A stretch of DNA of 64,000 nucleotides from Akkermansiaceae bacterium (GTDB lineage: Bacteria > Verrucomicrobiota > Verrucomicrobiia > Verrucomicrobiales > Akkermansiaceae). Positions 24,285-33,846 of the stretch are shown here, piece after piece; position 1 is the first letter of the stretch, and every line of letters starts with the position of its first letter. Under the pieces are notes generated by a model. That model saw nothing but the letters and a program-made list of their open reading frames with translations. It searched no databases and was not told the DNA's origin. Location: NCBI GenBank assembly GCA_015062005.1, contig SUVL01000010.1, positions 18,386-82,385 on the forward strand. Reading direction: 5' to 3'. Both the position numbers and the translations under genes were made by a program.

Positions 24285-25778
24285 ATGATTAATCAGCTCG
24301 CAAATGCAGCGCCGGATGGCATCGGCAGCATCGTGGCCATCATTATTCTGGTGGTCTTCCTTCTGGGTACCGTCGTGTGGCTCTTCAGCCGTTACAAGAT
24401 GTGCCCATCGGATAAAATCCTCATCGTCTACGGCAACGTGGGGGCAGGGCGTTCCGCCAAGTGCATTCATGGTGGTGCCACCTTTATTGTTCCCATCGTA
24501 CAGAGCTACGCATTCATGGATCTCAATCCCATCAATATTGATGTGCCGCTGAAGGGGGCTCTCTCCAGTCAGAATATCCGAGTGGATGTGCCGTCGTCCT
24601 TCATTGTGGGTATCAGCACTCAGCCGGAAATCATGCAGAATGCCGCCAGCCGCCTGCTGGGCCGCACCCGTCAGGACATCCGTGACCTCGCCTCCGAAAT
24701 CATCATGGGCCAGATGCGCGTGGTTATCGCTTCCCTCACCATCGAAGAAATCAACGCCGACCGTGAGAAGCTTATCAAGGGCATTACCGGGGGCGTGGAT
24801 GTGGAGCTGCACAAGGTGGGGCTCTACCTCATCAACGCCAATATCACTGACATCCGCGATGCTTCCGGCTACATTGCGGCCCTTGGTCAGGAGGCCGCCG
24901 CACGCGCTATCAATGATGCCATGATTAAGGTGGCAGAGGAAACCCGCCGCGGTGAGATTGGCAAGGCTGAGGCTCTCCGCGACCAGACGGTGCAGGTGGC
25001 CATGGCCAATGCTGCTGCCGTGGAGGGCAACAACGAAGCCCAGATGAAAGTGGCAGATTCCAATGCCCGCCTCAAGGTGCGCCAGGCCGAGGCCGCCCGC
25101 ATAGCCCTTGTGGCTGAGAAGGAACAGGCCGCCCAGGCTGAGGCTGCTGGTTACATTGCCAACCGTGAGGCTGAGATGAAGCGTGCCGAGCTGGAGCGCG
25201 CCACCCAGACCGCCAATGAAATCGTGAAGGCTGAAATCCAGAAGCGTAAGCAGGAAATCGCCGCTGAGGCCGTGGCTTCCGTCATGGTGAAGGAGCAGCA
25301 AGGTAAGGCTGATGCTCTGGTGATTGAGAAGGAGGCCGAAGGCCTTGCCGCCACCAAGCTGGCCAAGGGTGAGGCGGACGCCCTTCTCCTCAAGAAGAAG
25401 GCTGAAGGCGAGGGCCTGGAGCTCGTGGGCCGCGGTAATGCTGCTGCCATTCAGGCGGCGCTGGAGGCCAAGGCAACCGGTTTCCGCGAGATTGTGGCCG
25501 CCGCCGGCGATGCCCGCGCCGCCTCCGGCCTGCTGGTGACCGAGCAGCTGCCCACCATCGTGGAGACGCAGGCCAGTGCTATCCGCAACCTCTCCTTCGA
25601 TAAGGTGGTGGTCATGGGCGGAGGCGACAGCAAGAGCGGCTCCGTGGGCGGCTTTGTGCAGAACCTGGTCACAGGTACTCTGCCGCTGCATGAACTGGCC
25701 CAGAGCGTGGGCGTGCAGCTGCCTGATTATCTCGGCAAGTCTGCTCCTGAAGCTCCGGCTCCTGAGCCGAAGGCATAA
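24285..25778 (+). CDS. flotillin-like SPFH protein
   Basis: The 497-aa protein has an N-terminal membrane helix (about residues 12-34), a PHB/SPFH domain (about 40-220) and a very long Ala/Glu/Lys-rich coiled coil with repeated AEA motifs (about 220-400). A C-terminal region with Gly-rich turns completes it. This is the YqiK/FloT arrangement. It oligomerises at the inner membrane to form detergent-resistant scaffolds. The ATG at 24285 is used; upstream residues in frame belong to the NfeD-like gene. Codon use is strongly biased, suggesting high expression. Confidence 0.9.
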   Translation: MINQLANAAPDGIGSIVAIIILVVFLLGTVVWLFSRYKMCPSDKILIVYGNVGAGRSAKCIHGGATFIVPIVQSYAFMDLNPINIDVPLKGALSSQNIRVDVPSSFIVGISTQPEIMQNAASRLLGRTRQDIRDLASEIIMGQMRVVIASLTIEEINADREKLIKGITGGVDVELHKVGLYLINANITDIRDASGYIAALGQEAAARAINDAMIKVAEETRRGEIGKAEALRDQTVQVAMANAAAVEGNNEAQMKVADSNARLKVRQAEAARIALVAEKEQAAQAEAAGYIANREAEMKRAELERATQTANEIVKAEIQKRKQEIAAEAVASVMVKEQQGKADALVIEKEAEGLAATKLAKGEADALLLKKKAEGEGLELVGRGNAAAIQAALEAKATGFREIVAAAGDARAASGLLVTEQLPTIVETQASAIRNLSFDKVVVMGGGDSKSGSVGGFVQNLVTGTLPLHELAQSVGVQLPDYLGKSAPEAPAPEPKA

Positions 25779-25792
25779 GAATACGCTGTACG

Positions 25793-25830
25793 AAAAAGCC
25801 CCTGGGCAGCTTTTGCCCAGGGGCTTTTTT
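25793..25830. terminator. bidirectional intrinsic terminator
   Basis: GCCCCTGGGCA and TGCCCAGGGGC pair across GCTTT, flanked by A5 on the left and T6 on the right. It serves both the flotillin gene and the convergent HAD gene. Confidence 0.9.
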
Positions 25831-26704
25831 AATGCTTGGGTGCGCGTTGCTGCGACGTGGGGAAGACGCGTTGCGCATGCACGATGGAATCGGCCATGTT
25901 CCGCACCGTTTCCTCCAGGATATTGCACAGGTGGCTGCCTTCCCGGAAATCCGCCGGGGCAAAGAAATCCACCCGGTGCTGGGATGATTTGAGTGCATAG
26001 CACTTCTGGAAGCTGCGGCGTGAGGCATCGTCCGGGTTATAGACGGCCACGCTCAGCCCGCCTTGCTGGCGCATCACGGTGAAGCAGGGCACATCTGTGG
26101 GCCCATCGCCTATGTAAATCATGTGCTCAAAGGGAATGGGGCGTAAATCGCTGTCCATGTGGTCGTTCACATCCTCGATGTAGTTGAGCATGCCCTTGTT
26201 GATTCGGAAGAGGTATTGAGTCTTGCTGGTGTGGGAGATGACGCGTTTCGGGAAGCTGATGCGGCCGTCCTGCTCGCTGAATTCGCATCCGAAGACTTCT
26301 CGCATGTACGGGCGGATGATGGAGCCGTCCAGGATGCTCTTGATACCGCTGGAGATGATGTAGAACTCCACCCTTACCCCGGCGAAGCGGTGTTCCTTGC
26401 TAAGGGCTCGTTCCTCGAATTTCTGGAAGAATTCGGGGATTCCCTTGTAGTAGGTCAGCTTCTTGCCGAGCTCCCGCAGGTGCTCATTACTCACACCGTC
26501 CAGACTCAGGGTGTCGAGGATTTCTTTCAGGTAGCTCAGCTCGCCATCCCAGCCTTCGTCCCGGCTGCGCTCGTTGCATTTGCGCCAGAACTGTTCGGCA
26601 TCTATCCCGTATTCCGGGAACAGCGTGTCCTCCTGCATGTTGTGCGGGCTCAGTGTCTGGTCAAAGTCGAAAATCAGTGCTATTGTATTTTGAGGAACGG
26701 CCAT
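25829..26704 (-). CDS. HAD-superfamily phosphatase
   Basis: The 291-aa protein carries HAD motif I ([10 protein letters not shown], Asp nucleophile and acid), motif II in IISSGIK and motif IV in [12 protein letters not shown]. The spacing between motifs contains a helical cap with Lys/Glu-rich helices. It resembles the phosphoserine-phosphatase-like branch of HAD enzymes. The promoter (26712-26740) places the start codon about one nucleotide after the transcript begins. The substrate is unknown. Confidence 0.8.
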   Translation of the reverse strand: MAVPQNTIALIFDFDQTLSPHNMQEDTLFPEYGIDAEQFWRKCNERSRDEGWDGELSYLKEILDTLSLDGVSNEHLRELGKKLTYYKGIPEFFQKFEERALSKEHRFAGVRVEFYIISSGIKSILDGSIIRPYMREVFGCEFSEQDGRISFPKRVISHTSKTQYLFRINKGMLNYIEDVNDHMDSDLRPIPFEHMIYIGDGPTDVPCFTVMRQQGGLSVAVYNPDDASRRSFQKCYALKSSQHRVDFFAPADFREGSHLCNILEETVRNMADSIVHAQRVFPTSQQRAPKH

Positions 26705-26711
26705 ATCCTAT

Positions 26712-26740
26712 CTTATAGCCTTTCAATCCCACTTCTGCAA
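26712..26740 (-). promoter_or_regulatory. promoter of the HAD phosphatase gene (leaderless type)
   Basis: On the minus strand, TTGCAG (26740-26735), 17-nt spacer, TATAAG (26717-26712). Seven nt separate it from the ATG at 26704. Confidence 0.6.
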
Positions 26741-26774
26741 GCAAAAACGCGCGGCTGAACAATAAGAAAATGAA

Positions 26775-26803
26775 TTGACAAATGCCGTTCAATAGTATTG
26801 AAT
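26775..26803 (+). promoter_or_regulatory. promoter of the lipoprotein gene (leaderless type)
   Basis: TTGACA (26775-26780), 17-nt spacer, TTGAAT (26798-26803). Seven nt (AGGGGGT) separate it from the ATG at 26811, so the purine-rich run could only act as a very short leader. Confidence 0.5.
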
Positions 26804-26810
26804 AGGGGGT

Positions 26811-27290
26811 ATGAGAATCTGCCTTACTCTCTCTGCTCTTTTCGTTACTTTGCTGGCTTCCTGTTCCCAGTATCAGGCTACCTGTATCACAGGCATGGCA
26901 GATTTGCCGCTCAAGACAACGGACCTGCCTGGCGAGCGTTGGCAGGAGGCGCCGTTGAGAGCTAATGCTCAGTATGCCATGTACGGCGCCAACTCTAACA
27001 AGGAACGCGAGCTTCGCATCGGCGATTACTACTACTTACGCTGGTATGATGCCGAGCCCGCCAAGCCGGTGAAAATCGAGATGCTCTACACCCAGGCACT
27101 CACCGGGGCAGATGTGCTGACTCGTTCTGTCGAGTACAATGAACCGCGCGAATCTGCCGGTTCCCGCAAGGATACGTTCCACTTCTCCGGGCCGGAGCGT
27201 GCCAAGCGTGGAGATGTGATGACCTGGAAGGTCAACCTCTACTGCGATGGCAAGCTGGTGGACTCTTTGCAGTCTTACCTCTGGGAATAA
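26811..27290 (+). CDS. lipoprotein of unknown function
   Basis: The 159-aa product has a lipoprotein signal peptide with lipobox LLASC (Cys at residue 18). A compact beta-rich domain follows, with several Tyr-rich strands (IGDYYYLRWYDAEP) and a matching end (VNLYCDGKLVDSLQSYLW). The composition suggests a small beta-sandwich facing the periplasm. It is monocistronic and sits upstream of lepA, which has its own promoter. No family is recognised. Confidence 0.75.
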   Translation: MRICLTLSALFVTLLASCSQYQATCITGMADLPLKTTDLPGERWQEAPLRANAQYAMYGANSNKERELRIGDYYYLRWYDAEPAKPVKIEMLYTQALTGADVLTRSVEYNEPRESAGSRKDTFHFSGPERAKRGDVMTWKVNLYCDGKLVDSLQSYLWE

Positions 27291-27300
27291 GCGAATTCGC

Positions 27301-27329
27301 TTGACTTATGGCCGCTTGTCGCGTATCCT
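27301..27329 (+). promoter_or_regulatory. promoter of lepA (leaderless type)
   Basis: TTGACT (27301-27306), 17-nt spacer, TATCCT (27324-27329). The ATG follows after 9 nt at 27339. Confidence 0.65.
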
Positions 27330-27338
27330 TGCGCGCGC

Positions 27339-29147
27339 ATGGCAACGGACATCAGATTCAAACGCAATTTCTCCATCATTGCCCATATTGACCACGGTAA
27401 GACCACGCTGTCTGACCGTCTCCTGGAATTTACCAACACCATCGGCGAGCGAGACAAGCAGGACCAGCTGCTCGATGCCATGGACCTGGAGCGCGAGAAG
27501 GGGATTACCATCAAGTCCCACCCCGTGACCATGCGCTACAAGGCCAAGGATGGCAACACCTACGAGCTCAACCTGCTGGATACCCCCGGCCACGTGGACT
27601 TCTCCTACGAAGTGAGCCGCTCCCTCGCCGCTTGCGATGGCGCTGTGCTCATTGTGGATGCCGCCCAGGGTGTGGAAGCCCAGACCCTGGCCAATATGCA
27701 CCTGGCTGTGGAGCAGAATCTGGAAATCGTTCCCGTCATCAACAAGATTGACCTGCCCAGCACCAATCTGCCCAAGGTCTACCGCCAGCTGGAGGAAATC
27801 GTGTGCATTCCCAAGGAGGAGGCCATTCTCTGCTCCGCCAAGGCCGGTATCGGTATCGAAGACGTGCTGGAGGCCATCGTCACCCGCGTGCCCGCCCCCA
27901 AGGTGCTGGAGGATGATAACCACCTGCGTGCCCTCGTGTTCGACTCCGTGTACGATGCTTACCGCGGCGTGGTGTCCTATGTGCGCCTGGTGAGCGGCAG
28001 CGTCTCCCGCGGCATGAAGGTGAAGCTTTTCGCCACGGATGAAACCTACGAAGTGAAGGAAGTGGGTATCTTCACCCCCAAGATGCAGGCTGTGGATGAA
28101 CTGCACACCGGCGACGTGGGCTACATCATCGCCAACATGAAGAGCGCTGCCGATGTGAAGATTGGCGATACCTATACCAACCTGGCCGACCCGTGCAGCG
28201 AGCCGCTGCCTGGTTTCAAGGAGATTCGCCCCATGGTGTTCTCCGGTATCTACCCTGTGGATTCGGCTGACTACGAGGCGCTGAAGGCCGCTATGGCCAA
28301 GCTGCAGATTAACGATGCCGCCTTCACCTACATGGGCGAAAGCTCCGTGGCCCTGGGCTTCGGTTTCCGCTGCGGTTTCCTCGGCCTGCTGCACATGGAG
28401 ATTATCCAGGAGCGCCTGCGCCGCGAGTTCAACATGGACGTGATTTCCACCTACCCCTCGGTGATTTACGAAGTGCGCAAGACCGATGGCGAGGAAATCA
28501 ACGTGGATAACCCCAGCATCCTTCCCGAACCACAGGAGATTGATGAAATCCGCGAGCCCATCGTCAAGGTGTTCATCATGATTCCCAGCGAGTACATCGG
28601 CGCCATCATGAGCATCGTGATGGAGAAGCGCGGTGAGGTGATTCACACCGAAACCATCGATGATACCCGCGTGATGCTCACCTGCCGCATCCCCATGGCG
28701 GAAATCCTGGTGGACTTCAACGATAAGCTCAAGAGCGCCACCCGCGGCTATGGCTCCATGGACTATGAGTACGACGGCTACCAGGCTGCCAAGCTCGTGA
28801 AGATGGATATGATGATTGCCGGTGAGCCGGTGGATGCCTTCTCCATGATTGTGCACCGCGACCGCGCCGAAGCCGTGGGCCGCGAGCTGGCCACCAAGCT
28901 GAAGGACGTGATACCACGCCAGCTCTTCACCGTGGCCATCCAGGCCTGCATCGGCGGCAAGATTATCGCCCGCGAAAGCATATCCCCCATGCGCAAGAAC
29001 GTGACCGCCAAGTGCTACGGCGGCGACGTGACCCGAAAGCGCAAGTTGCTCGAGAAGCAGAAGGAAGGTAAGAAGCGCATGAAGGCCATCGGCAAGGTGA
29101 GCATTCCGCAGGAAGCCTTCATCAACGTGCTCAAGAGCGGCGACTAA
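27339..29147 (+). CDS. lepA: elongation factor 4
   Basis: The 602-aa translational GTPase has all G motifs: AHIDHGKTTLSDRL (G1), EKGITIKS (G2), LDTPGHVDFSYEV (G3) and VINKIDLPS (G4). The LepA-specific C-terminal domain with KCYGGDVTRKRKLLEKQKEG and GKVSIPQEAFI follows. It acts on ribosomes, promoting back-translocation or aiding 30S maturation. Length is standard. Codon use is highly biased. Confidence 0.97.
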   Translation: MATDIRFKRNFSIIAHIDHGKTTLSDRLLEFTNTIGERDKQDQLLDAMDLEREKGITIKSHPVTMRYKAKDGNTYELNLLDTPGHVDFSYEVSRSLAACDGAVLIVDAAQGVEAQTLANMHLAVEQNLEIVPVINKIDLPSTNLPKVYRQLEEIVCIPKEEAILCSAKAGIGIEDVLEAIVTRVPAPKVLEDDNHLRALVFDSVYDAYRGVVSYVRLVSGSVSRGMKVKLFATDETYEVKEVGIFTPKMQAVDELHTGDVGYIIANMKSAADVKIGDTYTNLADPCSEPLPGFKEIRPMVFSGIYPVDSADYEALKAAMAKLQINDAAFTYMGESSVALGFGFRCGFLGLLHMEIIQERLRREFNMDVISTYPSVIYEVRKTDGEEINVDNPSILPEPQEIDEIREPIVKVFIMIPSEYIGAIMSIVMEKRGEVIHTETIDDTRVMLTCRIPMAEILVDFNDKLKSATRGYGSMDYEYDGYQAAKLVKMDMMIAGEPVDAFSMIVHRDRAEAVGRELATKLKDVIPRQLFTVAIQACIGGKIIARESISPMRKNVTAKCYGGDVTRKRKLLEKQKEGKKRMKAIGKVSIPQEAFINVLKSGD

Positions 29148-29168
29148 GGTGTACCTTAAGCCTTTGTC

Positions 29169-29209
29169 AGAACTGCCTCCGGATGCATCCGGTGGCGGTT
29201 CTTGTTTTT
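29169..29209 (+). terminator. intrinsic terminator of lepA
   Basis: A long stem of about 17 bp (AGAACTGCCTCCGGATG with CATCCGGTGGCGGTTCT, one mismatch and one G-U) is followed by TGTTTTT. Confidence 0.85.
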
Positions 29210-29233
29210 ACTGCAAAGCGTGGGTACGCGGCT

Positions 29234-29887
29234 TCAGGCCACCAGAGCGTTGGCGTTGATCTGCTCGATGGTCTTGCGGATATCTGCCCAGAGGCTCAGG
29301 CCTGTGAAGATATCCACGATACTGCCCTGGTTGTTGAAGGGCGGCTGCTGCAGCACGCTGAAATCCTTCATGAGCCCGTTGAGCACGATATACTCCACCA
29401 CCTGGTTCACAAAGTAAATCTGGCGGCTGTCCAGCTTGTTGGAATCCAGGAAGCGGGCAAAGGCTGCCTTGGCGGCGGCCATATCCAGCCCCACAATCTC
29501 GCGCACGAATTCTCCCAGCGGCTTCTGGGCAAATTCCTTCTCATAAGCATCCTTCGAGCCGATTTCCTGCCAGAGTATGCGCTCCAGTTCCTCCAGGTCC
29601 TCGGCGGAGAGGGGAATGTTCCGCTTCAATTTGCCGATGACGCCGCTATCCTGGTGCTTCTTCAGAAAACTTTCCGCTTTGCTCCGGTGGGTTTCCAGCA
29701 CGTTGTCGCCGGGCAGGGGCTCGCCGATTCTGGTGGAGATAACCTCGTCCCTGAAGTTCGTATCGTAGCGTCTGCACTCGTGGGGCAGGTACTTCATCAG
29801 GTCGCGCAGACGTTCGCGGATATGCTCGAACTCGTTCACCCCGGCATCTGCCAGGTAGCTGGTGTATGAAGGATTAGTCTTCTTCAC
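29234..29887 (-). pseudogene. solitary C-terminal domain of a type I restriction HsdR subunit (EcoEI_R_C)
   Basis: The 217-aa frame corresponds to the EcoEI R C-terminal domain. It has RNIPLSAEDLEELERILW, KPLGEFVREIVGLDMAAAKA, FLDSNKLDSRQIYFVNQVVE and LQQPPFNNQGSIVDIF in the usual order. The nuclease and helicase domains that make up most of HsdR are absent. The only start codon is a GTG at 29887, and a stop lies about 27 codons upstream in frame. No hsdM or hsdS is nearby. The AT-rich 218-nt spacer beyond it (29888-30105) holds no other domain. It is most easily read as the relic of a lost restriction system, although translation as a small protein is possible. Confidence 0.7.
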
Positions 29888-30054
29888 CGTTTTGTCATCG
29901 TTAAGATATGGGGGACTCCATGGTAACAGATTTTTTTTCTCTCTTCCTCATGCTCTTCTCGTCGCAAAATATTCGAATTTCAACAAAAATGTGAATAAGA
30001 AAATACGATTTTTAACTAATGTCTGAGATTGGAAAATGTATTTTACAAATATGC

Positions 30055-30083
30055 TTGACCTCTGATTGCCTGCGCGTTATACT
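30055..30083 (+). promoter_or_regulatory. promoter of the AAA/DUF4143 ATPase gene
   Basis: TTGACC (30055-30060), 17-nt spacer, TATACT (30078-30083). A clear Shine-Dalgarno sequence (TAAGGAG) lies between it and the ATG at 30106. Confidence 0.75.
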
Positions 30084-30105
30084 TTCATCAGGTAAGGAGT
30101 AGGAT

Positions 30106-31521
30106 ATGACAATTTTCGACAGTCCCCGCATCTACAGCCTTCTGGAGCAATATAACCCCTGGTGGAAAAACGGGCAGGTCAGCGAGAAGTTGCCGACCAT
30201 GCACAGAGAGGCGTACCATGATACACTGCGCACCATTTGCAGTGCGGAGCTGCGCCGCTTTGCCGTGCTGAGCGGGGCCAGGCGCGTGGGTAAGACAACC
30301 GTCATGAAGCAATTAATTGTCGAGTTGCTTTCCAGGGGGGTGTCGCCCAGTAATATTCTCTACCTCACTTTTGATAATCCCATTTTCAAGCTTTGTGGCA
30401 TCGACCGGGTCATTCAGGCCTACGAGGAATACGTACCCCACCAAGGCCCCTATTTCTTCTTTCTCGATGAGGTGCAATACGCTGAATCCTGGTCGCTCTG
30501 GGTTAAGACCTTGTACGATATGCACCAGGACTTGCGACTGGTGGCGACCGGTTCTGCAAGTCCGGCTATTGAAAAGGGGGCGTCTGACAGCGGCGTAGGC
30601 CGCTGGCGGGTATTCCGAATGCCGACGATGACCTTCAACGAATACTGCCACATGCAGGGCGTAGAAGCATGCCACGGCGAACTGCCACGTTTGCCCGAAA
30701 TTGCCGGCATGGAAGCAAAGGACTTCAATCACCTCATGCTGCAATTCAACAATCTTGCCCCCTACTGGAATCGCTACTTACAGGTCGGGGGGTTCCCGGA
30801 GTTGATGCAGGTGCAGGATACTGCAGAAGCACAACGCGTGCTCCGGGAAGACGTGGTCGATAAAGTGCTGAAACGCGACGTGCCTGCACTGTTCGATGTG
30901 CGTAACTCTCTGCAACTGGAAAAGATTTTCTTATACCTGTGTTTCCACACCGGCAATCTCATCAGTTTCACAAGCATATGCAGCGAGCTGGATGGTGTCT
31001 CCAAACCCACTCTGATGCGTTACATCGATTATCTGAGGGATGCCAATCTGCTCTACATCAGCCACGACTACCATACCATCGGCAAGCGTGGACTTGCTGC
31101 AAGACCTAAAATCTACATTGCTGATGCCGCTCTCCGCAACGCCTGCCTGATGATTGAAAATCCTCTGCTGAATCCGGCAGACCTGGGAATCATGGTTGAA
31201 ACAACGGTTTATAAGCACTTTGCCTGTGCATTCTCCTCCCATGCTCACGTGGGCTACATGCGCCTGAGCCGCAACAAGGAAATAGATATCGTTGTCTCTC
31301 TTCCCTCTGGAACCAACCTGCTTTGCGAGGTCAAATATCGCAGCCATTCCCCCATCTCCTCTCAGGATGCCATTCTTGCCCAATCTGCGGATAAAAACTG
31401 CATCGGCGCATTCGTTGCCAGCAAAGACCTCCACGATTACGGGATCTCCCTGACCGATTCCGGTTCCCGTCTCATTCGCATTCCTGCTCCTGCACTCTGC
31501 TACCTGCTCGGCGCATCATAA
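30106..31521 (+). CDS. AAA_14/DUF4143 ATPase
   Basis: The 471-aa protein has an N-terminal AAA_14 ATPase domain, with Walker A GARRVGKTTV (about residues 63-72) and Walker B YFFFLDEVQ followed by a TGSAS sensor. A C-terminal DUF4143 region (about 240-440) with RLSRNKEIDIVV and CEVKYRS resembles a restriction-endonuclease-like fold. Genomes often carry several of these as accessory genes; their task is not established. It has its own promoter with a strong Shine-Dalgarno and lies divergently to the HsdR relic, so the two make up an accessory insertion between lepA and rho. Confidence 0.85.
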   Translation: MTIFDSPRIYSLLEQYNPWWKNGQVSEKLPTMHREAYHDTLRTICSAELRRFAVLSGARRVGKTTVMKQLIVELLSRGVSPSNILYLTFDNPIFKLCGIDRVIQAYEEYVPHQGPYFFFLDEVQYAESWSLWVKTLYDMHQDLRLVATGSASPAIEKGASDSGVGRWRVFRMPTMTFNEYCHMQGVEACHGELPRLPEIAGMEAKDFNHLMLQFNNLAPYWNRYLQVGGFPELMQVQDTAEAQRVLREDVVDKVLKRDVPALFDVRNSLQLEKIFLYLCFHTGNLISFTSICSELDGVSKPTLMRYIDYLRDANLLYISHDYHTIGKRGLAARPKIYIADAALRNACLMIENPLLNPADLGIMVETTVYKHFACAFSSHAHVGYMRLSRNKEIDIVVSLPSGTNLLCEVKYRSHSPISSQDAILAQSADKNCIGAFVASKDLHDYGISLTDSGSRLIRIPAPALCYLLGAS

Positions 31522-31608
31522 GGTGTTAATTGCCGGAGCAATAACCAACGCTCTTACCTTCGCAACTTTTTAGAAGTCCCGTTTGACGATTATGAGGTGG
31601 CTCCGGCA

Positions 31609-31638
31609 AAAAAAGGAGCCGCAGTTGAAACTGCGGCT
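31609..31638 (-). terminator. intrinsic terminator of rho
   Basis: On the minus strand, AGCCGCAGTT and AACTGCGGCT pair and are followed by CCTTTTTTT. The plus strand before it (31522-31608) holds nothing recognisable. Confidence 0.8.
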
Positions 31639-31645
31639 TGCGTGC

Positions 31646-33004
31646 TTATCGCTGTGATTTGAGATCCTGCATGAGCTGCGCGTTGGTGTGGCAGCGTTTC
31701 AGGAAGAAGAGCAGGCGTTCCATGGCCTCGGTGGGTTTGTGGTTGGCCAGGCCGCGGCGGATGAGGCGCACCTTTTCCAGCCAGAGTTCGGGGAGGATGA
31801 GTTCCTCGCGGCGGGTGCCGCTCTTCAGGATATCCACGGCGGGGTAGATGTACATTTCCGCAATGCGGCGGTTGAGCACCAGCTCCATGTTGCCTGTGCC
31901 CTTGAATTCCTGGAAGATGAGTTCATCCATGCGGCTGTTGGTTTCCACCAGCGCCGTGGCCAGGATGGTGAGGGAGCCGGCGCCGCGGGTGTTGCGGGCT
32001 GCGGCAAAAAGGCGGCGGGGTGTTTCCAGCGCGCGGGCATCGATACCGCCGCTCATGGTGCGGCCGCTGCCGCGTTCGGCGTTGTTGTAGGCGCGGGCGA
32101 GGCGGGTGATGGAGTCCAGCAGGATGAGGACGTGGCGACCGGCTTCTACGAGGCGTTTGGCGCGTTCTATGGCCATTTCGGCCATGCGGCAGTGTTCGCG
32201 CACGCCGCTGTCGTTGCTGGAGGCAAAGATTTCGGCCCCGGGCAGGGCGCGTTTGAACTCGGTCACTTCCTCCGGGCGTTCGTCCACGAGCAGCACCATG
32301 AGGTGCAGATCATCGCCGTAGTTTTCCATGGCGCCCTCGGCAATGTGCATGAGCAGGGTGGTCTTGCCGGTGCGGGGCGGGGCCACAATCAGGCCGCGCT
32401 GGCCGCGGGCCACCGGGGCCATGAGGTCCAGGGTGCGGGTGGTGAAGCGGGATGGGGTGGTCTCGAAAGAGAGACGGTGGGTCGGGTTCACCGCCTTCAG
32501 GTCTTCAAAGTGGGGGCAGGCGGCGGCTTCTGCGGGCTCCATGCCGTTCACCTTCTGCACGGAGACGAGCTGGTGGCCGCGCTCGTACTTCTGCGCCATG
32601 CCGGTGAGCTGCACAAAGGGGCGCAGCCGCAGCTCGGTGATGATATCCGCCGGCACATAGATGGCGGAGTCTGAGGGCGCCCAGTCATTATCCGCGGTGC
32701 GGATGAAGCCGAAGCCCTTGGCGGTGATTTCCAGGATGCCGGTGATGCTTTCCGGCTCGCCCACGGGCACAAAGGCTCGGCCTTGCTGCTGCTGGGGCTG
32801 CTGTTGCTGGTTATTCGGCTTACTTTTCTTGTACTGAGGCTTGTTGCGGTTGAAAGACTCTCGACGCACATGAGTACCACCCTGGGATTCACCCTGGGCG
32901 GTTTTGTTCTGGTCACCCTGCTGGCGCGGCTTGCGGTTGAAATGGCGGCGCTGGTTGTGGCGCTGCTGCCGCTGGGTGTTTTGTTTTTCCTCTGGTGCGC
33001 TCAT
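31646..33004 (-). CDS. rho: transcription termination factor Rho
   Basis: The 452-aa hexameric RNA helicase has an N-terminal Arg/Gln/Asn-rich low-complexity region (about residues 1-75), typical of Rho from many non-proteobacteria. A cold-shock-like RNA-binding domain (GILEITAKGFGFIRTADNDW) and the ATPase core follow, with GLIVAPPRTGKTTLLMHIAE (Walker A), LLVDERPEEVTEF and the R-loop/Q-loop segments. I chose the ATG at 33004; an upstream in-frame TTG (33019) has no support. The disordered N-terminus may add RNA contacts. Confidence 0.95.
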   Translation of the reverse strand: MSAPEEKQNTQRQQRHNQRRHFNRKPRQQGDQNKTAQGESQGGTHVRRESFNRNKPQYKKSKPNNQQQQPQQQQGRAFVPVGEPESITGILEITAKGFGFIRTADNDWAPSDSAIYVPADIITELRLRPFVQLTGMAQKYERGHQLVSVQKVNGMEPAEAAACPHFEDLKAVNPTHRLSFETTPSRFTTRTLDLMAPVARGQRGLIVAPPRTGKTTLLMHIAEGAMENYGDDLHLMVLLVDERPEEVTEFKRALPGAEIFASSNDSGVREHCRMAEMAIERAKRLVEAGRHVLILLDSITRLARAYNNAERGSGRTMSGGIDARALETPRRLFAAARNTRGAGSLTILATALVETNSRMDELIFQEFKGTGNMELVLNRRIAEMYIYPAVDILKSGTRREELILPELWLEKVRLIRRGLANHKPTEAMERLLFFLKRCHTNAQLMQDLKSQR

Positions 33005-33041
33005 AGCCTCAGAAAGCAAAATAGCTGAGATTTGGAAAAGT

Positions 33042-33072
33042 GGGCAGGCGGTTCAAAGATTACCGCCTGCCC
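33042..33072 (-). terminator. terminator of yebC
   Basis: An 11-bp perfect stem (GGGCAGGCGGT/ACCGCCTGCCC) with a 9-nt loop is followed on the minus strand by ACTTTTCC. It separates yebC from rho. Confidence 0.7.
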
Positions 33073-33093
33073 AGGGGGAAGATAAATCAATTA

Positions 33094-33846
33094 TCAAAGC
33101 TGCTCGAGCACAGCTTCGTCAATTTCGAAGTTGGCAAACACGTTCATCGTGTCGTCGTAGTCGTCGAGCAGGTCATAGAGCTTCATGATCTTGCGGGCTA
33201 CGGCCACATCGGAGATAACCGTGGGGTTCTGGGGCACGGAAACCAGCTTCATGCCGGTCACGTTCTTGCCTGCTGCACCCAGGGCCTCGGAAACGGTGCC
33301 CAGGTCGGTCGGGCCGCAGGTGAATACCCACTCGCCTTCCTCATCGCCGGCCTCGAACTCATCGGCTCCGCAGTCCATGGCAAGCTCCATGGCGGTGTCC
33401 TCATCGAGCGTGGCATCGATGATGCGCACTTCGCCCTTGCGGTCGAATTGGTAGGAAACGGAGCCGGGGGTGCCCATGTTGCCGCCGTTCTTGGAGAAAA
33501 TGGTGCGGATTTCGGAGGAGCAGCGGTTGGTGTTGTCCGTGGCTACCTCTACGATGATGGCGGTGCCCTCGGGGCCGTATCCCTCGTAGGTTACCTCCTG
33601 GATGGCTTCGCCCTGCAGTTCGCCGGTGCCTTTCTTCACAGCGCGGTCGATGTTGTCCTTGGGCATGGAGGCGGCCTTGGCGCCTTCGATGGCCGTGCGC
33701 AGACGCGGGTTGGTGTCTATATCGCCGCCGCCGCTCTTGGCTGCCAGGGTGATTTCCTTGGAGAAACGGGCGAATATCTTGCCTTTCTTCGCGTCGGCTG
33801 CTGCCTTCGTGAACTTAATTTTGGACCATTTATTATGACCGGACAT
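33094..33846 (-). CDS. yebC: YebC/PmpR family protein
   Basis: The 250-aa protein has the invariant N-terminus MSGHNKWSKIKFTKAAADAKKGKIF and the three-domain TACO1/YebC layout (for example GTPGSVSYQFDRKGE). These proteins were annotated as transcriptional regulators. More recent work on the family links YebC/TACO1 to translation of polyproline stretches. Length is normal. It is monocistronic, with a terminator downstream. Confidence 0.93.
   Translation of the reverse strand: MSGHNKWSKIKFTKAAADAKKGKIFARFSKEITLAAKSGGGDIDTNPRLRTAIEGAKAASMPKDNIDRAVKKGTGELQGEAIQEVTYEGYGPEGTAIIVEVATDNTNRCSSEIRTIFSKNGGNMGTPGSVSYQFDRKGEVRIIDATLDEDTAMELAMDCGADEFEAGDEEGEWVFTCGPTDLGTVSEALGAAGKNVTGMKLVSVPQNPTVISDVAVARKIMKLYDLLDDYDDTMNVFANFEIDEAVLEQL

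Noticed and set aside
24243..26003. 586-codon minus-strand frame antisense to flotillin
   Set aside because: Composition is an artefact of the Ala/Glu-rich flotillin coding strand.
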